DNA from: a virus | Length of the DNA: 39,673 nt | Virus record (IMG/VR): IMGVR_UViG_3300046516_000797 | Location: 1-39,673 of that record | Reading direction: 5' to 3' (one strand) | Shown here: piece after piece, positions 31,436 to 37,725 of the stretch | How positions within the stretch are numbered: the stretch's first letter is position 1 | How the letters are laid out: every line of letters starts with the position of its first letter | Notes under the pieces: model-generated | Told to the model about the DNA's origin: nothing | Seen by the model: the letters and a program-made list of their open reading frames with translations, nothing else | Databases searched by the model: none | Position numbers and translations under genes: made by a program

Positions 31436-31602
31436 CAGCCGTGCGGAAAACGCTCGTGGAACTTCGGACGGAACGCGACTACCTGGAGTGGGAAAACTCG
31501 CGCACCACATCGGCCGCGAGAATCGAAAAGAACGCGCGTCGGCTCGTCACCGTGCGCGCCCTCATCGAAGAGATCGAACACGCGACCACGGAGGCCCGAT
31601 GA
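31432..31602 (+). CDS. Small coiled-coil protein
   Basis: A 56-aa product, ATGA-coupled, with GGAGG 7 nt upstream. It is almost entirely helical and charged (LVELRTERDYLEWENSRT, then IEKNARRLVTVRALIEEIEHA), compatible with a two-helix hairpin or dimeric coiled coil. No known family. Both ends overlap neighbours by ATGA, supporting translation as part of the operon leading to excisionase and integrase. Confidence 0.6.
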   Translation: MTAVRKTLVELRTERDYLEWENSRTTSAARIEKNARRLVTVRALIEEIEHATTEAR

Positions 31603-31934
31603 GCGATGCACTGCCAACCGACCCATTCGACAAGCTGTTGTCGCGCCTGGTCGGACTGCCGAACGGCGCGCACACGCAGCCGAGCGTGGTGCAGGCGGTC
31701 GATTTCTACGGGAACATCACCTCGTTCATGGTGCAGACCGTGAAGACCGACGAGGGGCCGACCGCGTTCGTGACGCAGGTCAACGCGGTGGGTTCGGCGC
31801 GGTTCATTCTGCCGCCAGCGGTGCTGCAATTGATCAACCGCCAGCAGGACGCGACGACGACGCAGATCCGCCGGCGGCATGGGCGGCGGCTCGCGGAGAA
31901 CCGCGCGGCCGCGCGCAAGGCAGCGAAGCGATGA
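31599..31934 (+). CDS. Hypothetical conserved phage protein
   Basis: A 111-aa protein. The middle (VVQAVDFYGNITSFMVQTVK, AFVTQVNAVGSARFILPP) is beta-rich; the C-terminus is a basic helix (TQIRRRHGRRLAENRAAARKAAKR) likely to contact nucleic acid. I have a sense of similar unnamed proteins in other siphophages, but cannot name a family. ATGA overlaps at both ends. Position just before the excisionase-like gene suggests a lysogeny-module member. Confidence 0.58.
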   Translation: MSDALPTDPFDKLLSRLVGLPNGAHTQPSVVQAVDFYGNITSFMVQTVKTDEGPTAFVTQVNAVGSARFILPPAVLQLINRQQDATTTQIRRRHGRRLAENRAAARKAAKR

Positions 31935-32218
31935 ACGCCGAACCACAGATCGCCCAGGCCGAATGGCTGACGGTGAAAGAGGCCGCGGCTCGGGCGAAAT
32001 GCTCGACGCGGTTGATCTACGAAAACATCCAGCGCGGCCGGCTGCGCGCGTCGCGGCTCGGCACGCGGAACGACATCCGGATTCTCGACGCGTGGTTGAC
32101 CGCCTGGCTGTTCAGCCTCAGCACACCGACCGTGGTCAATCCGGACGCGCCCGAACTCGTGGGCGACCCGCAGCCGCTCACATTTACCCGGCGCGGTCGC
32201 AAAGGCGGAGAAAAATAA
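31931..32218 (+). CDS. Excisionase-like MerR/HTH_17 DNA-binding protein
   Basis: A 95-aa protein. Residues about 12-52 (EWLTVKEAAARAKCSTRLIY, ENIQRGRLRASRLGTRNDIR) match the helix-turn-helix_17/excisionase domain. A second half with a LTFTRRGRKGGEK tail follows. It would bend DNA at att sites to direct excision, or act as a regulator; placement two genes before integrase favours excisionase. ATGA-coupled to the previous gene. Confidence 0.8.
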   Translation: MNAEPQIAQAEWLTVKEAAARAKCSTRLIYENIQRGRLRASRLGTRNDIRILDAWLTAWLFSLSTPTVVNPDAPELVGDPQPLTFTRRGRKGGEK

Positions 32219-32257
32219 GTCGAGACATTCTCTGTAAGTATCTATAAGCTTCTATGT
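32219..32257 (+). promoter_or_regulatory. Promoter-like gap before the RHH and integrase genes
   Basis: This AT-rich gap holds TATAAG at 32243-32248, a near-consensus -10 box, 9 nt before ATG 32258, and TCGAGACA at 32220-32227. TCGAGACA also occurs at 36078-36085. The -10 to ATG distance and absence of a Shine-Dalgarno suggest a leaderless transcript for the RHH-like gene. The -35 match is poor. Inference from sequence. Confidence 0.45.
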
Positions 32258-32506
32258 ATGAAGCATAAACCTACGGCGAAACGCAAGACGGCGCAGATTT
32301 GTCTCTGGATCAACGCAGACCTGAAGGCGCAGCTGGACGAGATTAAAAACGTGGACGGGATTCCGCTCGGGAAACAAATCGAACTCGCGGTCGCGCTCTG
32401 GCTCCGCACGCGGCCGGACTCGCTCGCGTCGGTCGTGGAGAAACTGAAGACCGCCGGGTACGTGCGCTCGGCCGCAGAGGTCGCATTGCAGGGGGCTCGC
32501 CGATGA
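32258..32506 (+). CDS. Ribbon-helix-helix-like small protein
   Basis: An 82-aa protein. The order basic start (MKHKPTAKRK), strand (TAQICLWINADL), helix (KAQLDEIKNVDG), turn and helix (GKQIELAVALWLRTRP) matches ribbon-helix-helix repressors. A second helical part (SVVEKLKTAGYVRSAAEVAL) follows. ATGA overlap with integrase means the two are co-translated, so it could autoregulate integrase expression. Start is ATG 32258; another ATG at 32254 is out of frame. Confidence 0.65.
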   Translation: MKHKPTAKRKTAQICLWINADLKAQLDEIKNVDGIPLGKQIELAVALWLRTRPDSLASVVEKLKTAGYVRSAAEVALQGARR

Positions 32507-33897
32507 CCGCACTCGTCGAGAAACGCTGTGCGTGCGCCGAGGCCCGGTGGCCGAAGTGCGATCATCCGTGGTACCTGAAACAGATTCGGTGGGGCGGCAA
32601 AACGTTCGAGCCGAATCTCACCCGCCACGTCCGCCAGGTCCTCGCGCGGAAAGAACCGCTCGAAGACAAGGTGGACGCCGAACGAATCGCGCGCGATGTG
32701 ATCAACGCGATTCAGTTGGGCACCTACGTGCGCGCGAAGCATCATCGACCGCCGCCGCCGCCGAAGACCACGCAGCCAGGGCAAACGCTCGATGTGGTCG
32801 CGGAGGCCTTCGCGCGCATCTGTATCGACAAGGATGCCGAGAAAGCCGACAACTCGAAAGCGAATGACCGCGCGCACCTGAAGCGGTTGTGCCGCACCGA
32901 GGTGGACGGCGACCGCCTGGGCGCGCGGGTCATGGCCGACATCACGCTCGAAGACCTCATCGAATTTCGCGCGGAGCAGGAGGAACTGTCCGCGAGCACG
33001 TGGAACAAGATCCGCACCGTGCTCGGGCAGCTGTGGTCCTGGGCCCGGTGGCACGACCACATCACGCGCGATCTGCTCACCGACTCACCGCCCGCGATGC
33101 TGAAGAAGGTCGGCCGCAGCCAAACGGCGCAGCGACGGGAACGGTTCCTCGGCAATCTGTGGGACGACATTCTCGAAGCCGCGACGGAGCTCCGGGTGGA
33201 CGGCGCGCGCTTCGTCGGCCTGCTCACGACGCTGATGGAAACCGGCGCGCGCGTCGGCGAACTCCTCGCGCTCCAATGGAAGGATGTCCACTTCGACACG
33301 AAGACGCTGCACATTCGCGGGGTGGAGGTCGGCGCGGGCAAGACCGGCGAGCGCAAGATTGAAATCTCCGAGGTGCTCGTCCCCGTGCTGCTCGACCGGC
33401 AGCTGGACCCGGCCGGCAAGAAATTCAAGCTGACCGCCTACGTCTTCGGGGACGCCTACGGCGACCGCCTCACGAGCGTGAAGAAGGCCTGGGCCACGAC
33501 GCTGCTGCGCGCCAGCCGCATCGAACCTCGGTGGACCGAGAAGGGCGACTACGATGCCGCGACCCGCGCGCAGCTGCGGGACATCAACAAACACATCCAC
33601 GACATCCGCCACGAGGCGGCGTGTCGCTGGCTCGAAAGTGGGCTGTGGAACCTCGACCAGATCCGCATCCGCCTCGGGCACACCACAATCGCGCAGACCG
33701 CCACGTACCTGCATGTGGAGGCCGGGAGCGCGCGCACCGCACAGCAGGCGTACGACGCCAAACGCCAAGCGGACGCGGAAGCCGCCGCCGCCGCCGCTGC
33801 TACACTCACCAAGGCAGTGGGCGAGAACGCAGGCAAATTGCAGGCAAATAGCAAAAACAAATTCAGGCCGCGGTTAATCAAAAGCGATAACACCTAA
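32503..33897 (+). CDS. int: Tyrosine recombinase integrase
   Basis: A 464-aa phage integrase. The N-terminal region (CACAEARWPKCDHPWY, five Cys/His) may bind zinc or act as arm-binding domain; a core-binding SAM-like region spans about 95-200. The catalytic domain has Arg250 (ETGARVGELLAL), His366 and Arg369 (HDIRHEAA), His393 (LGHTT) and Tyr402 (TATYLHV). All active-site residues are present. The Ala-rich C-terminus overlaps the left arm repeats of attP. It recombines attP with a tRNA-Arg attB. ATGA-coupled to the RHH-like gene. Confidence 0.95.
   Translation: MTALVEKRCACAEARWPKCDHPWYLKQIRWGGKTFEPNLTRHVRQVLARKEPLEDKVDAERIARDVINAIQLGTYVRAKHHRPPPPPKTTQPGQTLDVVAEAFARICIDKDAEKADNSKANDRAHLKRLCRTEVDGDRLGARVMADITLEDLIEFRAEQEELSASTWNKIRTVLGQLWSWARWHDHITRDLLTDSPPAMLKKVGRSQTAQRRERFLGNLWDDILEAATELRVDGARFVGLLTTLMETGARVGELLALQWKDVHFDTKTLHIRGVEVGAGKTGERKIEISEVLVPVLLDRQLDPAGKKFKLTAYVFGDAYGDRLTSVKKAWATTLLRASRIEPRWTEKGDYDAATRAQLRDINKHIHDIRHEAACRWLESGLWNLDQIRIRLGHTTIAQTATYLHVEAGSARTAQQAYDAKRQADAEAAAAAAATLTKAVGENAGKLQANSKNKFRPRLIKSDNT
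33829..33849 (+). repeat. Left attP arm repeats (GCAGGCAAAT x2)
   Basis: Two direct copies of GCAGGCAAAT (33829-33838, 33840-33849) lie in the last codons of int. The surrounding 28 bases (33822-33849) recur at 34061-34088 with one mismatch. Paired short repeats on both sides of a core are what integrase arm-binding sites look like. Confidence 0.75.
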
Positions 33898-33912
33898 TCA
33901 ATGCAACCATTT

Positions 33913-33952
33913 GCGCCCGTAGCTCAGCGGATAGAGCACCCGCCTCCTAAGC
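33913..33952 (+). other. attP core: 5' half of tRNA-Arg(CCT)
   Basis: From 33913 the sequence reads as a tRNA: acceptor 5' strand GCGCCCG (33913-33919), D arm GCTC-AGCGGATA-GAGC (33922-33937), anticodon stem CCCGC (33939-33943) and loop CTCCTAA (33944-33950) with anticodon CCT for Arg. After GC at 33951-33952 pairing is lost and no variable or T arm follows, so it is not a functional gene. Placement 15 bp after int identifies it as the attP identity segment. The host attB is inferred to be tRNA-Arg(CCT). The 34131-33901 surroundings contain no protein gene. Confidence 0.85.
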
Positions 33953-34067
33953 AGCTGCCGGGATTCCACGCGCGACGATGCACGTATACAACTCCGCAAT
34001 TCCTTAGCTATTTCTGCATTTCTCTTCTGGTCGTTCTACTCTCGCAACCGCCCATCACGTCGAGTAC

Positions 34068-34088
34068 GCAGGCAAATTGCAGGCAAAT
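34068..34088 (+). repeat. Right attP arm repeats (GCAGGCAAAT x2)
   Basis: Two copies of GCAGGCAAAT (34068-34077 and 34079-34088), the same pair and spacing as at 33829-33849. The attP core lies between them, about 64 bp from the left pair and 115 bp from the right pair, a lambda-like arm arrangement. Confidence 0.75.
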
Positions 34089-34102
34089 CAAACCGCCGCC
34101 CG

Positions 34103-34130
34103 GCACCCGCTCACCAGGCGGGTGCTCTAT
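34103..34130 (-). other. Inverted tRNA anticodon-arm-like hairpin
   Basis: The minus strand reads ATAGAGCACCCGCCT, identical over 15 bases to 33931-33945 of the tRNA-Arg fragment, then GGTGA and GCGGG. It forms a perfect 8-bp hairpin (34103-34110 with 34118-34125, loop 7). As an anticodon arm the loop is CTGGTGA, anticodon GGT (Thr). No acceptor or T arm is present. It could be a relic of another tRNA attachment site or just an int-distal hairpin; there is no T-run for a terminator. Confidence 0.55.
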
Positions 34131-34133
34131 AAC

Positions 34134-34206
34134 GTTCCACGTGGAACCTGCATTTTGAAAATGCAGTTTGGTACGTACGGGTACGTACCTGAACCTGGAG
34201 GACCGA
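34134..34206 (+). promoter_or_regulatory. Three consecutive palindromes upstream of 34207
   Basis: Three dyads stand side by side: GTTCCACGTGGAAC (34134-34147, perfect), CTGCATTTTGAAAATGCAG (34148-34166, perfect around a central G), and GGTACGTAC-GG-GTACGTACC (34170-34189). The second is followed by TTT and could be a weak bidirectional terminator; the others look like operator sites. They lie between attP and the first gene of the next unit, with GGAGG at 34197-34201. Function is inferred. Confidence 0.5.
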
Positions 34207-34398
34207 ATGAGCAAAAAGAAAAACGATGACGACGCAGCGAGACGCCGAGATGTGAACAGTGGTGATCTTGAGGCGTTGTGCAGTGGTGTGGTCTGCCGTG
34301 ACGGCGAGGGCTGTTGCGTCGTGCTCCGATACGTGATGACCTGGCTCGTCCTGTCGTCGAGAAGTGATCTGATCGTGCCGTGTCCTGTTGTGACCTGA
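34207..34398 (+). CDS. Small Cys-rich protein with charged N-terminus
   Basis: A 63-aa product, ATG 34207 with GGAGG 6 nt upstream. It begins MSKKKNDDDAARRRD, followed by a Cys/Val-rich part (LCSGVVCRDGEGCCVVLR, YVMTWLVLSS). Codon choice is less GC-biased than in neighbours, so it may be recently acquired or spurious. No family recognised. It is the first frame after the attP region and precedes HNH by 5 nt. Confidence 0.45.
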   Translation: MSKKKNDDDAARRRDVNSGDLEALCSGVVCRDGEGCCVVLRYVMTWLVLSSRSDLIVPCPVVT

Positions 34399-34403
34399 AC
34401 CCC

Positions 34404-34745
34404 ATGCAGTTCTGCACTCAACCTGGCTGCTCCGTGATCGTGGACCGTGGCCGCTGCGAACGCCACAAGCCCACCGAGCAGGACCGCCCGAACGCTGACA
34501 TCCGTCGCCTCTATCGCACGCCTCGCTGGTTCGCGCTGCGCGCGCTCGTGCTGATGCAGGAGCCGCACTGCCCGGGCGTGGATGCTGCTGGCCGCTCGCC
34601 CGACCCGCGCGGCTGTGGTGTGCGAACGACGCAGGCCGACCACATCCAGCCGCACCGCGGCGACCTGCTCCTCTTCTGGAAGCGGGAAAACTTGCAAGGG
34701 CTCTGCGACCGTTGTCACGGTCGGAAGACCGGGCTCGGTCAGTGA
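34404..34745 (+). CDS. HNH endonuclease
   Basis: A 113-aa protein. An N-terminal knuckle (CTQPGCS, RCERH) is followed by a LYRTPRWFALRALVL segment typical of phage HNH proteins. The HNH core is TQADHIQPHRGD (Asp79-His80), a middle Asn96 in RENLQGL, and CDRCHGRKT with His105; Cys pairs 101/104 and 56/71 can bind zinc. HNH proteins near terminase assist DNA packaging in HK97-type phages. On a circular map this gene is about 6.6 kb upstream of terS. An upstream in-frame start would add 8 residues. Confidence 0.88.
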   Translation: MQFCTQPGCSVIVDRGRCERHKPTEQDRPNADIRRLYRTPRWFALRALVLMQEPHCPGVDAAGRSPDPRGCGVRTTQADHIQPHRGDLLLFWKRENLQGLCDRCHGRKTGLGQ

Positions 34746-34918
34746 GTGCGCGAGGCCTCAACTCCGCCACTCCTGCACGCCAGCTGCACGACATCGAAGG
34801 AGGGGAGGGCCCGTTGGAAAATCGCTCCGTAAACTCGCTCTATGAAACCATCCAGGCCCTTCGCTCGATTTCCCGCGAATTTCGAAGGGGGGGTTCATTC
34901 CGATGCCGAAGACCATAG
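34742..34918 (+). CDS. Doubtful small ORF between HNH and ParB-like genes
   Basis: A possible 58-aa product from GTG 34742 in a GTGA overlap with the HNH stop, ending inside the next gene by 16 nt. An internal TTG at 34816 with GGAGGGGAGGG upstream could start a 34-aa form. Sequence (LYETIQALRSISREFRRGG) is not recognised. Without it, 34746-34902 would be a 157-bp gap that could hold the promoter of the ParB-like gene. Low confidence. Confidence 0.25.
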   Translation: MSARGLNSATPARQLHDIEGGEGPLENRSVNSLYETIQALRSISREFRRGGSFRCRRP

Positions 34919-35481
34919 CGATCAAGAAATTAAGAGCGGACCCCGAGAACCGCCGCCGCCACACCACACGCAACCAGGCCATGCTGAAGCAGTCGCTCGA
35001 ACATCTCGGAGCCGCGCGCTCGATTGTGATCGATGAAGACGATGTAGTGCTCGCGGGAAACGGCGTGGTGGAGCAAGCCGCCGCCGCTGGCATCACGAAA
35101 GTGCAAGTGATCGAGTCAGACGGTCAGACACTCGTGGCCGTGCGCCGGCGTAACCTGTCAGACGACGACAAACGGCAGCTGGCGATGTACGACAATCGGA
35201 CCGCTGAACTCGCCGCGTGGAATCCGGAGCAGCTGGCAACCGACAAGGCCTCCGGCCTGGAGCTCGCGCCGTTCTTCACCGACAAGGAACTCGGCGCGAT
35301 CCTGTCCGCTGAATCGCTGGTGGAGCGCCGACCGCTCGAGGTGCCGCGACCCGCTGACATCGCGTGGGTGCTCGTCGCGATCCCGCTGAAGGAATGGCCG
35401 AAGCACCAGGCGGCGGTGGAGGCCATGCAGCAGACCGCGCTGTTCACCGGCATCACGATTCGCGGGAAGGACGACAAGTGA
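34903..35481 (+). CDS. ParB-like nuclease-domain protein
   Basis: A 192-aa protein. The N-terminal 90 residues match the ParB/sulfiredoxin-like domain: IKKLRADPENRRRHT, LKQSLEHLGAARSIVIDED, DVVLAGNGVVEQAAAAG, then VRRRNLSDDDKRQLAMYDNR. The usual R-x-x-R/GNHR-like motif appears as AGNGVVE, typical of phage members. The C-terminal half has ELAPFFTDKELGAIL. Such proteins often pair with methyltransferases in phages. AAGGGGGG precedes ATG 34903 and a GTGA overlap links it to the next gene. Exact role unknown. Confidence 0.85.
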   Translation: MPKTIAIKKLRADPENRRRHTTRNQAMLKQSLEHLGAARSIVIDEDDVVLAGNGVVEQAAAAGITKVQVIESDGQTLVAVRRRNLSDDDKRQLAMYDNRTAELAAWNPEQLATDKASGLELAPFFTDKELGAILSAESLVERRPLEVPRPADIAWVLVAIPLKEWPKHQAAVEAMQQTALFTGITIRGKDDK

Positions 35482-36071
35482 ACAAGCGACCGCCGAAGCC
35501 GAAGGTGGACAACCGATCGCTGAAAGCGAAGGTGGAGCTACGGCGGTGGCTGCTCGACGCGATGGGCATCACTGACGTGCGGGTACTCGACGCGTGCGCC
35601 GGCGCGGGCCACATCTGGGGCGCGATGCGCGAGCACGTGACCATCAGCTCGTGGGTCCGCTCGGACACCGCACCGCGCCAGGTCGGGACGCTGCGACTCT
35701 CGGCACTGCAAGCGGTCCAGGCGCTCGACCTCGGCGGCTTCAACGTGATCGACATCGACCCGTACGGCGAGCCGTGGGACGCGTACCTCGCGGCACTGCC
35801 GCAGCTGCGCGAGCCGGTCGCGGTGTTCCTGACGCGCGGCCGCGTGCAGTTCTGCGTGACGAGCAAGAGCGTGATGATCGCGTGCGGGGTGCCGCCGACC
35901 TGGGCGGTTCCGCGCACGCCGAAGTTCGCGGCGTTTCTCGATGACGTGGTGCTGAGCCAGACGTGGCACTATGCGAAGGTCGTCCACGCGTCGGTGGTCG
36001 AACTACCGAACGTCACCTATTACGCGCTCGGTCTGCACCCGCACGTGAAGCGCGACAAACTAACCGCTTAA
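35478..36071 (+). CDS. Trm1-like SAM-dependent methyltransferase
   Basis: A 197-aa class I methyltransferase. Motif I is VLDACAGAGHIW (residues 37-48), an acidic strand end follows near SSWVRSDTA, and motif IV is NVIDIDPYGEPWDAYL (89-104). D-x-D-P-Y/F-G is the signature of Trm1-type tRNA guanine methyltransferases rather than the DPPY/NPPY of DNA methylases. It lacks the long Trm1 C-terminal domain. GTG start overlaps the ParB-like stop (GTGA). The substrate may be RNA, DNA or another phage component; sequence alone cannot tell. Confidence 0.72.
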   Translation: MNKRPPKPKVDNRSLKAKVELRRWLLDAMGITDVRVLDACAGAGHIWGAMREHVTISSWVRSDTAPRQVGTLRLSALQAVQALDLGGFNVIDIDPYGEPWDAYLAALPQLREPVAVFLTRGRVQFCVTSKSVMIACGVPPTWAVPRTPKFAAFLDDVVLSQTWHYAKVVHASVVELPNVTYYALGLHPHVKRDKLTA

Positions 36072-36152
36072 ATAAATCGAGACAATCAAACCGCTATCTA
36101 ATACACTTTCTACAGCTGTGGCACTCCCGCCGCAGCCATAGGAGCGTGTGGA
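36060..36152 (+). promoter_or_regulatory. Promoter-like region with ATCAAACCGCT
   Basis: CTAACCGCT (36060-36068) is followed 27 bp later by ATCAAACCGCT (36085-36095) and TATCTAATACACTTTC. The same pair, with 26-bp spacing and the downstream match TCAAACCGCT-N4-AATAYACTT, occurs at 38604-38645. TCGAGACA (36078-36085) is shared with the region before 32258. This is an AT-rich gap ahead of a run of small genes, so a phage promoter or operator is likely. Confidence 0.55.
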
Positions 36153-36455
36153 ATGACGGTGAAGATTGTCGCAAACGACCACGGAAATCCGGTGGGCAAG
36201 CTGGCCGACGCGGAGCTGCACTTCGAGGACGGTCCGCTCGCGGGGCTGAAGTTGATCGGGTTCGGCATCTGGGAACGGCGGAGCAGCACCGGCCGCAACG
36301 TCACGTTTCCGGCGCGGCAGTATTCGGTGAACGGCGAGCGCCGGTCGTTCGCGCTGCTGCGGCCCATCGTGGACGTGGACGCGCAGAACCGCATCCGCGA
36401 AGTGGTGCTCGACGCCTACGCGAAGTTCGAAGAAGCGGCGGCGGTCACCGAATGA
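36153..36455 (+). CDS. Conserved small phage protein, SpoVG-like pattern
   Basis: A 100-aa protein, AGGAG 9 nt upstream. Sequence features: LHFEDGPLAGLKLIGFGIWE, NVTFPARQYSVNGERRSFAL, then a C-terminal helix RIREVVLDAYAKFEE. The order (strand, F-P-x-R/K-x-Y motif, C-terminal helix with A-Y) is reminiscent of SpoVG-type nucleic-acid-binding proteins, but the match is weak. I recognise near relatives as hypothetical phage proteins. First gene after the promoter-like element, so early expression is likely. ATGA-coupled to the RadC-like gene. Confidence 0.6.
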   Translation: MTVKIVANDHGNPVGKLADAELHFEDGPLAGLKLIGFGIWERRSSTGRNVTFPARQYSVNGERRSFALLRPIVDVDAQNRIREVVLDAYAKFEEAAAVTE

Positions 36456-36898
36456 TGCTGCGCGAACTGACCGTGCACTACACGGTCAAGCACACGCCCG
36501 ATGGTCCGGTGGCCATCGGGCGACAGGTCACCATGCCGAGCGCGGCCGCGGAACTTCTGAGGCCGGTGCTGGCGCACGAGCCCGGCGAGGTCTTCGGGAT
36601 TCTCTGCCTGAGCATCAAACGCACGGTGATCGCCTACCACGAAGTGAGCCGAGGCACGTTGAACGCGACGCTCGTCGATGGGCGCGCGGTCTTCCAAGCC
36701 GCGATCCTCGCGAACGCCGCGAGCATCATCCTGGCTCACGTACACCCGAGCGGCGACTCGTGGCCGAGCGCCGACGACCAGGCGCTGACCAAACGGTTGA
36801 TCGCTGGCGGTCAGCTGCTCGGCATCGAAGTGTCCGACCACATCATCATCGGCGCGGGCGGCGGCTACTTCAGTTTCAAGGAAGGCGGGTACTTGTGA
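36452..36898 (+). CDS. RadC-like JAMM/MPN-domain protein
   Basis: A 148-aa protein carrying only the RadC catalytic-like domain. The JAMM metal motif is complete: Glu46 (GEVFGILCL), His96 and His98 in LAHVHPSGD, Ser106 and Asp109 in PSADD. The following KRLIAGGQLLGIEVSDHIII is the RadC C-terminal signature. The helix-hairpin-helix part of full-length RadC is absent. RadC-type proteins are frequent on mobile elements; their biochemical role is unsettled. Starts with two ATG codons (36452, 36455) at an ATGA overlap; ends in GTGA. Confidence 0.88.
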   Translation: MMLRELTVHYTVKHTPDGPVAIGRQVTMPSAAAELLRPVLAHEPGEVFGILCLSIKRTVIAYHEVSRGTLNATLVDGRAVFQAAILANAASIILAHVHPSGDSWPSADDQALTKRLIAGGQLLGIEVSDHIIIGAGGGYFSFKEGGYL

Positions 36899-37089
36899 GG
36901 TGGTTCAGCGTTGTGAACATGCAGCCGAACGGCGAGCAGTTCGTGATCTTCGATGGCAAGACCACGAAGGACTTCGCCGTCGGCCGCGCGCGCATGTATG
37001 CGGACGCGACGACAGGTCCGCTGCGCGTGCTCGTGTTCCGTGGCAGCCGCGTCGGGCGGCTGGTCTTCACGCTCATACGGGAGGCCTGA
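36895..37089 (+). CDS. Small unknown protein
   Basis: A 64-aa product with GTG start in a GTGA overlap with the RadC-like gene. It looks like a compact alpha/beta fold: MRWFSVVNMQ, QFVIFDGKTTKDFAVG, a helix RARMYADATT and two closing strands LRVLVFRG and GRLVFTLI. No family recognised. Neighbours are equally short and co-oriented, forming an operon of accessory genes. Confidence 0.5.
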   Translation: MRWFSVVNMQPNGEQFVIFDGKTTKDFAVGRARMYADATTGPLRVLVFRGSRVGRLVFTLIREA

Positions 37090-37092
37090 CCG

Positions 37093-37290
37093 ATGGCGAT
37101 TGAATTCAAGGTGTGGGTGATGGTCGAAGAGTACGACACCACAAGCGGGCGCGGCGAAGACGTGGATCTGATGTTCGGTTCGAAGCGCACGTTCCGCAGG
37201 CTGCAACCGGCGATTGATTTCGCGACCGCGTTGCAGGAGACGCCGGTCCTCGCCTGGCGAGGGCGCGGCCGAAAAGTGAAGGAGGTCTGA
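37093..37290 (+). CDS. Small unknown protein
   Basis: A 65-aa product, GGGAGG about 9 nt upstream of ATG 37093. Strand-rich start (IEFKVWVMVEEYD), an acidic loop (GRGEDVDLMFG), then KRTFRRLQPAIDFATALQET and a basic tail (RGRGRKVKEV). No family recognised. The AAGGAGG for the next gene lies at its end. Confidence 0.5.
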   Translation: MAIEFKVWVMVEEYDTTSGRGEDVDLMFGSKRTFRRLQPAIDFATALQETPVLAWRGRGRKVKEV

Positions 37291-37291
37291 G

Positions 37292-37525
37292 GTGCCTGAG
37301 TTTTTCGAAACGCGGATGGGGCAGCAATTCTATGACGGGACGATGAAGCAGATCGCGCGGTCGCTGAACGTGATCGCGGCACTGATGACAGACCGCGATC
37401 GCGATGGGCACGCGCTCGACAGCATCCGCGCGCTGCTCGACGGCCAGCACTGGAGCCCCGATGCCATAGACGAGGTCGCGCGGATCGTGCGCGGCACCGG
37501 CCGCGAGATTCGAGAACCCAAGTGA
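37292..37525 (+). CDS. Small conserved phage protein (PEFFETRMGQQFYDGT)
   Basis: A 77-aa product, GTG 37292 with GGAGG 6 nt upstream. The N-terminal PEFFETRMGQQFYDGTM followed by helix ARSLNVIAALMTDRD is a pattern I recognise from small early phage proteins of unknown function. The rest is helical (LDSIRALLDGQHW, DAIDEVARIVRG). Overlaps the next GTG by GTGA. Function unknown. Confidence 0.6.
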   Translation: MPEFFETRMGQQFYDGTMKQIARSLNVIAALMTDRDRDGHALDSIRALLDGQHWSPDAIDEVARIVRGTGREIREPK

Positions 37526-37725
37526 AGCGACCGATCACGCGCGACGCGATCCGCTGTCCGCAGTGCGGCGGCAGATTAAGGCTCGTGATCGATGGCCTGG
37601 TCGGTCGGCTGTTCGTGCCGAACTACTACATCGTGGAGCGTGGACCGAGGCAGTTCGAGTGGCGGATGGTGCCGGCGCCGTTCGTCGCGTGCTCGCGCTG
37701 CGAATTTTGTGAGGAGGTCAGATGA
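37522..37725 (+). CDS. Small zinc-ribbon protein
   Basis: A 67-aa product starting at GTG 37522. CPQCGGRLRL near the N-terminus and CSRCEFC near the C-terminus provide a four-Cys zinc ribbon across a beta core (LVIDGLVGRLFVPNYYIVER). It overlaps the next gene by ATGA and its last codons carry GAGGAGG. It probably binds nucleic acid or protein; role unknown. Confidence 0.6.
   Translation: MKRPITRDAIRCPQCGGRLRLVIDGLVGRLFVPNYYIVERGPRQFEWRMVPAPFVACSRCEFCEEVR

Noticed and set aside
33913-33990. Functional phage tRNA-Arg gene
   Set aside because: Acceptor 3' strand, T arm and the 3' side of the anticodon stem are missing or mismatched (GCAGC against CCCGC).
34103-34135. Hairpin after int as a rho-independent terminator
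   Set aside because: The 8-bp stem is strong, but the following bases (TCTATAACG) are not a T-run; the tRNA-arm similarity is the better reading.
33901-34158. 85-aa frame reading APVAQRIEHPPPKQ across the attP region
   Set aside because: This is the well-known translation artefact of a tRNA sequence; the frame covers the tRNA-Arg fragment and arm repeats, has no ribosome-binding site, and the DNA is explained by attP.
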